This document shows positions 17,621 to 26,735 of a stretch of DNA of 64,000 nt, piece by piece; the stretch's first letter is position 1; every line of letters starts with the position of its first letter. Location: contig CBDHFR010000004.1 of assembly GCA_965262665.1 (NCBI GenBank), positions 3,162,001 to 3,226,000 of the forward strand, in the 5' to 3' direction. The notes beneath the pieces are model-generated. The model was not told the DNA's origin, did not search any database, and saw only the letters and a program-made list of their open reading frames with translations. The stretch is from CBDBND01 sp965262665 (lineage in GTDB: Bacteria; Pseudomonadota; Alphaproteobacteria; Rhodospirillales; Rhodospirillaceae). The position numbers were made by a program, and so were the translations under genes.

Positions 17621-18594
17621 GCCGGACTCCCTTCGATCAATTCCATCAGCGCGCCAGAGCCGGGATTGCGGACCATCGCAACACGATGCACGCCAGTCTC
17701 CGGCATAATTATCTCAACGGCATCAGAGAACACTAGCGCGCCGATCTGCGCGCACAGATCCAATGCCGCATCCAAATCAGCAATCAGAAACCCTTGCGCC
17801 AGATAGCCGATGTTGGGCGCCTGAGCGAGACCACCCTTGTCGGGTGCCTGGTAGTTCAACGGATGGGACAGGGCAATCTTGCCGAAGGGACGCGGACTGG
17901 AAACAAAGGTTGCCCGCGTCCGCGCACCCTCGGGCCGGCCGAGAAAGTGATTGGTCTCGGGTTTGTCGAGGATGTCATCGATAAACACCTCGAGGCCGAG
18001 AACCTGTTGGTAAAACGCCAAAGCTTTTTCATGGTCAGTGATCGAATGGGAGGTTGTCGCCACTTGGGTGAACCCGGTCTTGGTTTTGCCTTCCGCGTCG
18101 ACCACGGCGCGCAGTTTGCCGACGGCGGTGGTTTCGTCACCGGTGAGTTCCACCAGATTGATGGCCAGACCGTCGGGTCCGTCAAACAGCACTTCCACCG
18201 GTTGCCCCGCTTCAGCGCTGACTTCATAGCCGATCGGTTCCGACCAAAAGGTATACCCCTTGGCTTGCAGGTCCTTGGTGGTGGTGCGGATATCGTCCAC
18301 ATAAAAATTGAGATTCCACAGACCGCGATAGGTCCGGTCACCCGGCTGGACAATCATAGCGCGCACGGCAGCGTCAAACTGAATGGCCAGCACCCGCCCG
18401 ACCTTCGAGTCCCCGGCAGAAAACAACACAGCCTCTGCCGTCGCGCCTTCGGGTAATTTCCAATGGGCTTCAAAGGCCGCGCCGCTTAAGGGTTCTACAT
18501 CGCTGGCATCAAGACCGATGATGTCGCCGTAGAAAGCGCGGGCTGCATCCAGCGACGACACACCAAGGACCGCGATACTGAGGGGTGATGCCAT
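17617..18594 (-). CDS. VOC superfamily protein with two glyoxalase/extradiol-dioxygenase modules
   Basis: The 325-residue protein consists of two VOC halves: residues about 1-145 (IAVLGVSSLDAARAFYGDII) and about 160-325 (ATTSHSITDHEKALAFYQQV). The later half keeps Glu near the end (GSGALMELIEGSP). The family covers ring-cleaving dioxygenases, glyoxalases and epimerases. The two-module layout and the neighbouring AAHS-type MFS permease favour a role in catabolism. Its start ATG 18594 overlaps the MFS stop, so the MFS, VOC and MDR genes are almost certainly one transcript. Confidence 0.8.
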   Translation of the reverse strand: MASPLSIAVLGVSSLDAARAFYGDIIGLDASDVEPLSGAAFEAHWKLPEGATAEAVLFSAGDSKVGRVLAIQFDAAVRAMIVQPGDRTYRGLWNLNFYVDDIRTTTKDLQAKGYTFWSEPIGYEVSAEAGQPVEVLFDGPDGLAINLVELTGDETTAVGKLRAVVDAEGKTKTGFTQVATTSHSITDHEKALAFYQQVLGLEVFIDDILDKPETNHFLGRPEGARTRATFVSSPRPFGKIALSHPLNYQAPDKGGLAQAPNIGYLAQGFLIADLDAALDLCAQIGALVFSDAVEIIMPETGVHRVAMVRNPGSGALMELIEGSPA

Positions 18595-19874
18595 CAGGCA
18601 GATGCTTTCAGTGCTTCATCGATGTCCTGTCCTGACTTCACGTTGTCCATGCAAAGCGCCGCTAAGCCGCCAATAAACAGCGCCGGCGCCGTCGCTAAAG
18701 CAAAAGCCAATTCCCAGCCCAAAGGCTCCACCGCCCACGCCACACCCAAAGGAAACAGAATATGTCCTGCGTTGAGCCCGAAGGTGCCGGCGATGGCGAC
18801 GCCTGTGGCCCTCATATGGGTGGGAAACTGCTCAGTGAGGAAGGTGCCCATGACAGCGTTTGAGCCATAGAAAAACGCAGCCATCAAACTGAACCACACG
18901 ATGTCGCCGGTTAGGGACGTGGGGATCCAGATCAAACCACACATGGCGAGCGCGCCAAGCCATGTCCATATGACAATGGTGTTGCGCCGGGTGGTGACAA
19001 ACTCACCCACCAGAGAAGAGCCTATATAGCCGAGGATGCCGATACCGTAGGAAACGCCGACGACGAACGTGGCTGTATCTGTACTGTAGCCGCGCACTTC
19101 ATTGAAAAACGACGGGAAGTAAAACGCGGTACCGGCATAGGCGCCACCGGACATAAAAAAGATCGTGAAACATCCCAGAGTGCGTTTGCGCATATTCGGG
19201 GCCAACAGCGCCTTCACCCGGTCTAAAAACGAGTTTGTGTCTTGTGGGTTTTCGGCACGGGCCTGACGGGTTTGTTCGAAACGCCGGCTCTCTGGCAAGT
19301 AGCGTGACAATAAGATGGCGATAGGCACCACCGCCAACGCCGGCAGAAAAATTGCGCGCCAGCCAAAGTTGGCCATCAGGGGCGCAGCAATCATGGCCGC
19401 GGTAAACCAGCCGATGGGGTAGCCGCATTGCAGAAAGCCGGTCATCAAACCGCGATACCGGGCCGGAGCTGCTTCCGAGGTGTAAGTGACAACGATAGGC
19501 GCGATGCCGATCGACACCGCGAAGCCGACTGTGCGCAGCGCTGCCAGCGTTATGAAGTCTGGCACCCAAAAGTGCAGCCCAACGAGAAATGCGGACGCGC
19601 CGAGGGTCCAGACAAAAACCAGCTTGCGGCCATAACGGTCGGCCAAGCTGCCCATGATGACGGCAGAGATAGACGCCAGGATAAAGGAAAAGGTCAGAAT
19701 CCAGCCGATGTCATCCAGTCCCTTGCCGAACTCGTTGCGAATTCCGGGAACGGCATATCCAAACAGGGACTGATCCAGGTTGGTCAACGTCCAACCAAGC
19801 AAACACACACCGAAGATCAAAAGCGGATAGCCGCGCACTTGAACGGCAAAGTCTTTAACCGAAAGCGTACTCAT
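18594..19874 (-). CDS. MFS permease, aromatic-acid/sugar:H+ symporter type
   Basis: The 426-residue protein has about 12 transmembrane helices and the MFS motif A GSLADRYGRKLVFVW after the second helix, with a repeat-like LVGEFVTTRRNTIV after helix 8. The sequence DQSLFGYAVPGIRNEFG in helix 1 resembles aromatic acid:H+ symporters, which carry an acidic residue there. It is followed with a 1-bp stop/start overlap by a double VOC protein and then an MDR reductase, a plausible uptake and degradation set. The substrate cannot be read from the sequence. Confidence 0.85.
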   Translation of the reverse strand: MSTLSVKDFAVQVRGYPLLIFGVCLLGWTLTNLDQSLFGYAVPGIRNEFGKGLDDIGWILTFSFILASISAVIMGSLADRYGRKLVFVWTLGASAFLVGLHFWVPDFITLAALRTVGFAVSIGIAPIVVTYTSEAAPARYRGLMTGFLQCGYPIGWFTAAMIAAPLMANFGWRAIFLPALAVVPIAILLSRYLPESRRFEQTRQARAENPQDTNSFLDRVKALLAPNMRKRTLGCFTIFFMSGGAYAGTAFYFPSFFNEVRGYSTDTATFVVGVSYGIGILGYIGSSLVGEFVTTRRNTIVIWTWLGALAMCGLIWIPTSLTGDIVWFSLMAAFFYGSNAVMGTFLTEQFPTHMRATGVAIAGTFGLNAGHILFPLGVAWAVEPLGWELAFALATAPALFIGGLAALCMDNVKSGQDIDEALKASA

Positions 19875-19883
19875 ATCTTGTCC

Positions 19884-20774
19884 TTAGTCCGGCGCATCCA
19901 GAAAACGCGACACTTCATCGGCAATCTCGCCGGGAATTTGTCTAAACGCAAACCGGTCGACACGGCGAAAGTCGACGACTTCTACCTCACCGATCAGCTC
20001 CCGTGCCCGGAAAGCTGCATCATTGGGAAAATCGTGCATGACCAAAGCGAGTGTTTTTTGGGTGATCGATGGTTGTCTATGGATGGCAGGGTACTGAATA
20101 GCCGCCCGTTCCGCCCCATCCCACTTGGCACCGGGCAAGATGCCGTCGACAAAACCCTCCAAGCGAAAATCAATCAGCTCAGGCGGCTCGGAATTCGCTT
20201 GTTTCAACGTGGTTGTCAGGGCGTTGACCACATAAGAACCATCCTCGCTCCAGGTTTCGAATTGCTCCCAGCGTTCCAATCGGCCCGGCCGTTCGTCGTC
20301 CGTCCATAGTGGCGATGACACAAGAACGACGCGGCGGACCAGGTCCGACCGGTTGATCGCCAGTTCTGTTGCGATAAACGATCCCGTGAGAAAACCGAGA
20401 ATGTCGACCGCTTTCCCGTTTTCTCCGTAACCCAATGCAATAAGCGCATGCCCAAGAGCGTCGGTATATTCTTCCAATGGCACGGGGGCAGCGGGTGCGA
20501 CGGACTGGCGATAGCCTGGCGTGTCGAAGGCCACGACAACGCGGTCCCGGCTCATCACTCGCATGAATCCTTCGAAATGGCGGCTCGAACCCGGTGTGTG
20601 ATGAAAACAGATCAGCGATGGTTTACCGCTGTTGTTCGTTGGTAGGGCCATGCGGTAATGCACTTGGCCGAATGCGCTGTCCACATAACCGCGTCGGATG
20701 GCGACATCTTGCGCAACTGCGGTTAACGCAGAGCACATGATAAGGATAAGGAAGGCTACAACTCGAAGGCACAT
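19884..20774 (-). CDS. Secreted alpha/beta-hydrolase-fold protein lacking the usual nucleophile serine
   Basis: The 296-residue product has a signal peptide (LRVVAFLILIMCSALTAVAQ) and the alpha/beta hydrolase landmarks: an oxyanion-side loop SLICFHHTPGSSRHFEG, the strand VVAFDTPGYRQS and a late histidine region (ALVMHDFPN). At the nucleophile elbow, where G-x-S-x-G is expected, the sequence is VDILGFLTGSFIATELA, with Leu in the nucleophile position. The protein may therefore not be a classical serine hydrolase. It is probably periplasmic. It lies 9 bp upstream of the MFS gene and is likely in the same operon. Confidence 0.8.
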   Translation of the reverse strand: MCLRVVAFLILIMCSALTAVAQDVAIRRGYVDSAFGQVHYRMALPTNNSGKPSLICFHHTPGSSRHFEGFMRVMSRDRVVVAFDTPGYRQSVAPAAPVPLEEYTDALGHALIALGYGENGKAVDILGFLTGSFIATELAINRSDLVRRVVLVSSPLWTDDERPGRLERWEQFETWSEDGSYVVNALTTTLKQANSEPPELIDFRLEGFVDGILPGAKWDGAERAAIQYPAIHRQPSITQKTLALVMHDFPNDAAFRARELIGEVEVVDFRRVDRFAFRQIPGEIADEVSRFLDAPD

Positions 20775-20826
20775 GGCGCGAGCAGTCTGGAGCCGTCAGC
20801 CTATGGGCGCAAGGCCGGGTGAGCCG

Positions 20827-21648
20827 CTACGGTATGGGACAGCTATCAAACTCTAACGCCGCAAACTCTGAACCGTCCGGTAACTCTACCGGTCGTCTCC
20901 CATCGCGCACACAGGCTTGCTCTAGTTGCGCCGCTATCAAGCCGGAAGCACGATCAAACTTTGCGCCAGAAACATTAGCACCAGCGAATGTCGTGCCGGT
21001 CAACGTCGCGCCACCGAAAGACACGTTCTCTAAATTGGCCTGACTGAGATCGGCATTGCTCAGCGTCGCTGCATCGAGCGCCCCGTTGCGCAGGTCGGCA
21101 CCGACCAAAGATGCCTTGGTAAAATCGGCTCGAATGAGGCGCGCGTTTTGCAGGTCGGCGTTGTCGAGAAACGCACCACGGAAATTCACCGCGACCAAGA
21201 CGGCGTTGTTGAGTTTGGTTTCGATGAGCGTCGCCCCGTTCAGTGCGGCGTTGGTCAAATCCGTATCGGACAGGTCCGCTTCGTCGAGAGAGGCGCCCGA
21301 TAATTGTGCACCCGCCAGATACGCCCCGCGTGTACTGATGCGGTTGAGCGGTTCGCCCATGGATACCAGATAGGCCATAGCATCGGCCTTGCCCACATTG
21401 CCTGGTGCGTCAGTGGTCAGCGTTTGCCAGGCACGGAACATTGTCGCTGCTTGCCGCTGATCCATGTCGAGAAAAAAACCGAGGGCGATGAGAATGATAC
21501 CGGCTCGGCTGAACGCCCGCAGGTACATGAACAGGGCGGAGTTCTCGAGCCGGATCGCGCCGCGGCGAAACACGCGGGATATAGAAAAACCTGTAGTCTT
21601 ACTCTTTGATTCCGTCACGTCTTCAGTCTGCTGGTTGGTCTCGGTCAT
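20827..21648 (-). CDS. Membrane-anchored pentapeptide-repeat protein
   Basis: The 273-residue protein begins with a polar stretch (MTETNQQTEDVTESKSKTT), followed by a hydrophobic helix (FSRAGIILIALGFFLDMD). From about residue 105 to 240 it is built of A-(N/D)-L-x-x pentapeptides (GASLDEADLSDTDLTNAALN, LVGADLRNGALDAATLSNAD), which fold as a right-handed beta-helix. A final part has two cysteines (LEQACVRDGRR, FDSCPIP). Such proteins serve as scaffolds or, in Qnr types, DNA mimics. The membrane anchor argues against a Qnr role. It stands alone between the TPR and hydrolase genes. Confidence 0.85.
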   Translation of the reverse strand: MTETNQQTEDVTESKSKTTGFSISRVFRRGAIRLENSALFMYLRAFSRAGIILIALGFFLDMDQRQAATMFRAWQTLTTDAPGNVGKADAMAYLVSMGEPLNRISTRGAYLAGAQLSGASLDEADLSDTDLTNAALNGATLIETKLNNAVLVAVNFRGAFLDNADLQNARLIRADFTKASLVGADLRNGALDAATLSNADLSQANLENVSFGGATLTGTTFAGANVSGAKFDRASGLIAAQLEQACVRDGRRPVELPDGSEFAALEFDSCPIP

Positions 21649-21815
21649 GGTGAAAGACGGTCCTCAGCCTATGGCTACCACGTCGCCTTTGATGGACGCC
21701 CGCTGAGCACACTGCTCATCACCCATGGCTTGAGTACATGGGACAATTGGCGCCAAGCGCGCACGTTTTTCGGCCGTTGCGCCGTGCGCTCGGACAACAG
21801 CGTTCGGGCCAAGGC

Positions 21816-23045
21816 CTAGTTCTCCGCACGGATGGCGGCATCGATGAGAATCAGCGTGAATAAATTCCGCTGGGCGTTGGACCCACCGATGGCACCGATG
21901 TGATAACGAACCGGTTCCAACAGCTTGATACATCCGTCGAAGTCTTTCGCTTTGTAGGTGGCGATCGCGGCACAGAGGTTGTGACCGACACCCTGAGCCA
22001 CATGGGCATAGGTGTCGTCGTGATCGTCGCGGTACGCATCGATGGACGCTCGGTAGGCTTTGGCGGCGTCGCCATCGGTTTCGGCCAAGGCCAGCATGAA
22101 ATGGGCGTCGACAAACGCAAGCAGCTTGTCGTCCACCCGGCCTTTGGCTTTTCCCCCCATCGTCTGCCAGCGGTCGCCCACATCAACACCAGCCAATTCC
22201 AACCGCGCCAGGATAGAAATGTCGTTGGTAAGGTCGAGGTATTCGTCCGATTTAGGATCGAAGATGCCGTCGTCGTAAAGCGCCAGGACGTGGTCGTAGC
22301 GTTCCATCTCGTAAAGCATCAACGCCTGATGCCAGGCCAGGTGGTAGCGGAAGTTGTTCCAGTTGTCGTAAGAGCCCTTGGCCTCCAACCAGGCCAGACC
22401 ATCCTGCCGGCGGTCTTCCATCTCGCACACATAGGCGACCGTGTGCACCGCCCAGGCGTCGGCTTCGTTGAGATTAGCGGCGGCACGGCCCAGGGTCTCC
22501 GCCTTGGCGTAGTCGCCAGGCTCTTCCAGACCGAAAGCGCGTAGGGACAGCATGTAGCCATAAGTGGCCAAATCCTCGCGCCCCTCCCAGGCGTACCAAA
22601 CCCGCCCGACCGAATCTCTCAAGTTGGCGACATCGCCCATATAGAAGTGGGTGTAATGCAGCATCTTCACCGCCAACACATCCATCGGATTGTCTTGGAT
22701 GGACTCTTCCCAGGCCGCGGTGGCCCCAGCGAGATCCAGTTCACACCAAGCCTTGAGCGCTTTGACGTGCAACTGTTCCCGCGGTGTCGCGTCACCGGCG
22801 CCCCGCTCGGCCGCTTCCAACGCTTGCCCTGCTTTCGGAACCAGCACCCGCATACCCATCATGTGCATGAAGTAGCCGCGCAAGACATTGGCCAGCACCA
22901 TTTCGCTGTCTTGGGAATAGGTGGTTTTGAGTAAATCACCGATGTCGTTGCCGAAACGGAGATAGGCGACAAGGGTCCGGTCGAAAGCATCGGCCGCTTC
23001 CTGGGTGGCGGCGGTGACGGGCAAGCCAGTGTGGTCGGTAATCAT
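21816..23045 (-). CDS. TTC38-like tetratricopeptide protein with a probable premature stop
   Basis: The 409-residue helical-repeat protein matches the TTC38 family: DAFDRTLVAYLRFGNDIGDL, NVLRGYFMHMMG, EAWAVHTVAYVCEMEDRRQD-like segment near residue 215, and NFRYHLAWHQALMLYEMERY. The role of this family is unclear. The frame ends IRAEN at TAG 21818-21816, but the same frame continues beyond it for 46 more sense codons (ALARTLLSERTAQRP ... WRQLSHVLKP) to a TAG at 21677-21675. That tail is the expected family C-terminus, so a single substitution seems to have truncated the gene. Start ATG 23045 has GGGAG upstream on its strand. Confidence 0.8.
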   Translation of the reverse strand: MITDHTGLPVTAATQEAADAFDRTLVAYLRFGNDIGDLLKTTYSQDSEMVLANVLRGYFMHMMGMRVLVPKAGQALEAAERGAGDATPREQLHVKALKAWCELDLAGATAAWEESIQDNPMDVLAVKMLHYTHFYMGDVANLRDSVGRVWYAWEGREDLATYGYMLSLRAFGLEEPGDYAKAETLGRAAANLNEADAWAVHTVAYVCEMEDRRQDGLAWLEAKGSYDNWNNFRYHLAWHQALMLYEMERYDHVLALYDDGIFDPKSDEYLDLTNDISILARLELAGVDVGDRWQTMGGKAKGRVDDKLLAFVDAHFMLALAETDGDAAKAYRASIDAYRDDHDDTYAHVAQGVGHNLCAAIATYKAKDFDGCIKLLEPVRYHIGAIGGSNAQRNLFTLILIDAAIRAEN

Positions 23046-23157
23046 GCGAACTCCCTGAAATGCTTTTTCTGGATGCTAGCCGAGAATGCCGTTTAAGAAT
23101 ACCGGCGCCCTTGCGCTACACTTTAAGCGAAGTAAAGACAAAAGGGAGAGATCTGTC

Positions 23158-23622
23158 ATGAGGGTGGTCAGAGCGGCTGAGTACATCAGCACGGCCCTGT
23201 TGCTGTTGGCCGCGTATTTTTACGCCATGCTCGGCGTTTCGTTCGTTATCAATCCGGAACGGATGGAGATTCTGGATTTCGCCCTTAACGGCCCGGCGGC
23301 TTATTCCACCGCCCGTGCCGGCACGGGCGGGCAGTTGGTAGCCATTGCCGTTATCTGTCTGTTCTGTGCCCTCAAGCGTCACCGTACCAAATGGGGCTTG
23401 GCCCTGGTCACCACGATGATGGCCTTCATCGTGCCGGACGGATTTATGGTATCGCTGTGGACGGGTCCGGGCGGCCGCAACATGCTTGAGCTGCGCGACG
23501 AAGGGATGTCGCTGGTATTGTTTGGTCTCGGGCTGGGCGCGGCGCTATGGGCGGAGCGGAAACGAAAAACGCCCGCGGCAGAGTCTGACACGGGCGTTTC
23601 CGAAAAAAGCGACGAGACCTAG
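23158..23622 (+). CDS. Small integral membrane protein
   Basis: About 154 residues from ATG 23158, which has AAGGGAGAG eight bases upstream. The frame is open from 23086 but that leader lacks a signal. Four hydrophobic helices are visible: YISTALLLLAAYFYAMLGVS, QLVAIAVICLFCALKR, GLALVTTMMAFIVPDGFMVS and EGMSLVLFGLGLGAALWA. The tail is hydrophilic (RKRKTPAAESDTG). It resembles DUF4345-type proteins of unknown function. It converges with the PD40 lipoprotein gene, the two stops overlapping by 4 bp, and its 3' end contains the neighbour's terminator. Confidence 0.7.
   Translation: MRVVRAAEYISTALLLLAAYFYAMLGVSFVINPERMEILDFALNGPAAYSTARAGTGGQLVAIAVICLFCALKRHRTKWGLALVTTMMAFIVPDGFMVSLWTGPGGRNMLELRDEGMSLVLFGLGLGAALWAERKRKTPAAESDTGVSEKSDET
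23567..23599 (-). terminator. Terminator of the PD40 gene, embedded in the convergent CDS
   Basis: Nine-base arms (AAACGCCCG and CGGGCGTTT) are followed on the minus strand by a run of five T. The hairpin lies 20 bp beyond the stop of the minus-strand gene at 23619 and within the last codons of the plus-strand gene. Confidence 0.7.
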
Positions 23623-24737
23623 TCGTCTTTCATCGCTTCACCCCAGGTGGGGTCGAGGGGCTTGTAGTTTTCCGGCCCAATGCCAAGGGACGACGCATCC
23701 ATGATATGGGTGCGCATGCCGCGCATAAACCCTTGCGTTGCGCGGGCCCAGGACAGTTTGGTGCCATCGGGCGACACCGCCGGAAAGCCGTCGAAGCCAT
23801 CGAATTCGGTCACGCGCCGAGGTTCACCGCCAGCAAGATCACCGACGTATACGTCCCAGTTGTTAGGCGGTTGGATGCGGACAAACACATAGTGCCGCCC
23901 GTCGGGCGCGGGATAGGGCGCCCAGTTCATGTCCCGGTCGAAGGTGTAGCGCCGCCAGTTAGAGCCATCGTGTTTGATGGTGAACACGGTCATGGGTGTG
24001 GGGCTGATCTGGCCGTATTCAGACCGGCGCCAGGCGCGGAACATGATGGTTTCATTGTCCGGCAAGTAGAAGGGCGCACCTTCTTGCCAGTCTTTGGTAT
24101 AGGTGATTCGTTGTTCGTCCGAGCCATCGGGACGCATGCGCCACAAATCCATTTCACCATTCATCTGCCGCCCAAACACGATCCATTCGCTATTGGGGGA
24201 TATAGACACTTCCGCTTCGTAATACTCGTTGTTGGTGAGACGAACACGGTCATTGCCATCCAAATCAGAAATGTAGAGTTCGGCCCCTTGGGGATATTCG
24301 TCCTGGTCCGACCAATTACCAGTAGGCAAATCCATGCGGTCGCGCGTCGACGTCCATACGATCCGTTGTTGATCAGGGAAGAAATAAGAGCAGGCATCCT
24401 GGCCGCGGTCGTTGGCGCGGCGCAGGTCCGTGCCGTCGATGGCATACGTGTACGTTAAACTGCCACTGGTTCCCATCGAAGTTTTCTTCGCGTCAGGATC
24501 TCTGGTTTGGGCAATCATATGAAAACTGTCCGGCGCAAAGTACGCTTCGGCCGATGAGGGAATATCCGGAATAACGAAGTAGGGGAATGTTTCATCCGTC
24601 TGCAGTTCTGCGCCGGCAGGTGCCGCAAACCCTGAGCTGGCATTGCCTGCATCCATGTCGTCTGAGGCGCAGCCTGACAGTAAGGCTGATGCTGTCACGA
24701 GAACAGCAATCGATGTGTATGTTTTCGTGCGAGACAT
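23619..24737 (-). CDS. PD40/TolB-like beta-propeller lipoprotein
   Basis: From ATG 24737 (GGAGGG seven bases upstream) the product has a lipoprotein signal peptide with lipobox ALLSGC near residue 23. The rest is a six-bladed propeller of PD40 repeats: LYISDLDGNDRVRLTNNEYY, VSISPNSEWIVFGRQ, LWRMRPDGSDEQRITYT, VFTIKHDGSNWRRYTFDRDM, AVSPDGTKLSWARA. These resemble TolB and the propellers of S9 peptidases, but there is no protease domain. An outer-membrane or periplasmic binding role is likely. It sits divergently from the truncated SUMF1 gene. Confidence 0.85.
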   Translation of the reverse strand: MSRTKTYTSIAVLVTASALLSGCASDDMDAGNASSGFAAPAGAELQTDETFPYFVIPDIPSSAEAYFAPDSFHMIAQTRDPDAKKTSMGTSGSLTYTYAIDGTDLRRANDRGQDACSYFFPDQQRIVWTSTRDRMDLPTGNWSDQDEYPQGAELYISDLDGNDRVRLTNNEYYEAEVSISPNSEWIVFGRQMNGEMDLWRMRPDGSDEQRITYTKDWQEGAPFYLPDNETIMFRAWRRSEYGQISPTPMTVFTIKHDGSNWRRYTFDRDMNWAPYPAPDGRHYVFVRIQPPNNWDVYVGDLAGGEPRRVTEFDGFDGFPAVSPDGTKLSWARATQGFMRGMRTHIMDASSLGIGPENYKPLDPTWGEAMKDD

Positions 24738-24875
24738 CCGCGTCCCTCCTTTGTTTTGTTGTCCTATCTGAGCCAATTGAGACGGGGTCTGGCAAGCCCT
24801 TCCCTGTAACCGTTGGTAACCTTTGCGCTTTCGGTTTTAGCTTCATAGAGTTGGGGCTCAGAATAGGGGGATTCC

Positions 24876-25559
24876 ATGCGTCCGTTCGTACTGATTGTTT
24901 TTGTTTTGTCCTGGTGCAATATTTCCAGCGCGATTGCCCAGACGGTGGGAGATACGTTTCAGGATTGTACCACCTGCCCCGACATGGTGGTAATCCCGTC
25001 CGGCACAGCGATCCTTGGATCGGAACCCTGGAATCCCAACCGCAAGCGCCACGACGGCCCCATCCGCGAGGTCACCATCGAATACACTTTGGCGGTTGCC
25101 AAATATGAAATCACGCGCGTCCAATACCGCGCCTTCATCGACGCAACCGGTTACGAAACTCTCTATGAAGCGCCGCGCATCGGTTGCAACACCTGGACCT
25201 TTGACCGCGTGCTTGGTTTTGTTCTCGATCACACCTGGGACGCGCCCGGATACGATCAGCGGGAAGATCATCCTGCCATATGCATCAGCTGGGACGACGC
25301 ATCAGCCTATGCCGCTTGGCTGGCGGAAGCCACGGGCAAACCTTATCGCCTGTTGCCTTCAACAGAATTCGAATACGCCACCCAGGCCGGCACCCGCGGC
25401 CCATGGTACTGGGGTCAAGACAACGCGGAGGCCTGTGCTCATGCCAACGTGGCCGACTCCACCGACTGTGGGTTCGTGCTGCAGCGCAGGCCGCGGACGG
25501 GGGCGCTACCACAGTCAGTTGATTGGCATCAGGATCGGGCTAACGCTGAATTAGATTAG
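24876..25559 (+). pseudogene. Secreted SUMF1/FGE-fold protein, C-terminally truncated
   Basis: The product has a signal peptide (LIVFVLSWCNISSAIAQ) and the same N-terminal signature as the three minus-strand relatives: VGDTFQDCTTCPDMVVIPSG. The SUMF1 fold follows (EYTLAVAKYEITRVQYRAFI, HPAICISWDDASAYAAWLAE, YRLLPSTEFEYATQAGTRGP, NVADSTDCGF). After about residue 205 the sequence no longer matches the family. The core MGNVWEW region and the RGGGW segment are missing, so about 90 residues have been lost and replaced by unrelated sequence. Probably non-functional. Confidence 0.7.
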
Positions 25560-25572
25560 GACGGGACCCTAC

Positions 25573-25814
25573 TTACCTGTGGGCGCGGCGGCGTTTGACC
25601 GGCTTCAACACTTCACCGACGGTCACCATGGTGACGGCGCAGAACAAACAGGCGAGCATGATCACCGGGGCGGGATCGTGCAGCATGGTGATGAGCACAC
25701 CGCCGCAGAGAAACGTACCGGCCATACAGCTCAAGCAGACCAGGCCGAGGACAAGACCCTCGACCAGGGCGAAAGCTATGTTGGGTGGCGCTGAGTTTTG
25801 GACTTGGCGCGCAT
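25573..25814 (-). pseudogene. Small membrane protein gene with a frameshift
   Basis: A start ATG 25814 encodes MRAKSKTQRHP, then the frame closes. In the next frame a clearly membrane-like sequence continues: IAFALVEGLVLGLVCLSCMA, TFLCGGVLITMLHD, PVIMLACLFCAVTMVTVGEV and a basic tail KPVKRRRAHR before TAA 25575. The two parts join if one base is added in the G3 run at 25783-25785 (CCC on the coding strand), giving QRHPNIAFALVEG. The result would be an 80-residue protein with two or three helices, of unknown function. Confidence 0.45.
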
Positions 25815-25904
25815 GATCGGTTTCTCAGATTTTTATCCGGTTCTGGGGAGACTGCCCGGAAAAGGTTTAAAGTCCGCAAAGCGGCTTGCCAAGCAGGCTG
25901 ATGT

Positions 25905-26075
25905 TTAGAGTTGGCGGGCAGCCGCGAAGGCGCCAAATGCAAAAAGCACACCAAGGCCGATGAGGGGCAGGGGTTCCCCTGGAAACGCCGGAATCATGGC
26001 TACGCATAAACCGACGCCGAGGACACAGGCGGCGATTAGACCTATTCCTACGGCTTTTTCTAGGCCGTCTTTAAT
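25905..26075 (-). pseudogene. Remnant of a small hydrophobic protein
   Basis: After a TAG at 26078-26076 there are 56 sense codons of hydrophobic sequence (EKAVGIGLIAACVLGVGLCV, LPLIGLGVLFAFGAFAAARQ) ending in TAA 25907. There is no normal start codon before the second helix. It looks like the 3' part of a small two-helix membrane protein whose 5' end has been lost. Low confidence. The bases between here and 26268 hold nothing I can support. Confidence 0.3.
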
Positions 26076-26268
26076 CTATTGGAGTCGGTTTTCTTCGGTA
26101 CCGGGCGCGCGATGGCGGCCCCCTAAATCATGAGGTTGATATTGTCTTCAAATATACCGCCTTATGATTGAGTATTGCCCGTAGAAAGTCAAATAAATTT
26201 CGATACGAAACTAATAATTCGTGCTTTTGCAGGGTCCCTATCGGGAGAGGTGTCGGTAGTGTTGCCTG

Positions 26269-26727
26269 TTATTCGGCCGTCTCCGTCGGGGTCGTATCAA
26301 TGAACCGATGGATCGGCCAGTCGCCGTTATCCTGGCGTTTGAATACCGAAAGATTAAGGCGTTGTTCGGTGAAGCCGGGCACCTCTTTTCCGGGCCTCGG
26401 TTTGCCGTAAAGCGTAGAACGCGTGATCACGGTCGCCGTGTCACCGTCTACCTCGAGATCAATGATCTCATTGTCCGTCCCCATGAGGTAACTCTTCATG
26501 GCCAAGGCAAAGTACGCCTTCAACGCCTCACGGCCTTGCACCGTCAGACGGCACGGCGAGATATGCCAGGTGTCAGCCGTATAGTGAGAAACCATGGCAT
26601 CCACATCGGCCGCGTTATAGGCGTCGATGGCTGCAACCCGCCGTGCTTCAATAGCGGCGCGAATGTCGTCTAGCGTTTCTGCATAAGCAGAACCACTTAA
26701 ATACAAAAGAACGATTAGAAAACGCAT
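26269..26727 (-). CDS. Secreted NTF2/SnoaL-like protein
   Basis: The 152-residue protein has a signal peptide (MRFLIVLLYLSGSAYAETLD) and the NTF2-like fold of DUF4440/SnoaL proteins: ARRVAAIDAYNAADVDAMVS, HYTADTWHISP, GREALKAYFALAM, VDGDTATVITRSTLYG, and the final strand DNGDWPIHRFIDTT. These small folds act as isomerases or bind hydrophobic ligands. It lies 8 bp after the amine oxidase stop and is the last gene of a minus-strand run starting at 33761. Confidence 0.8.
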   Translation of the reverse strand: MRFLIVLLYLSGSAYAETLDDIRAAIEARRVAAIDAYNAADVDAMVSHYTADTWHISPCRLTVQGREALKAYFALAMKSYLMGTDNEIIDLEVDGDTATVITRSTLYGKPRPGKEVPGFTEQRLNLSVFKRQDNGDWPIHRFIDTTPTETAE

Positions 26728-26735
26728 CCGATGTC

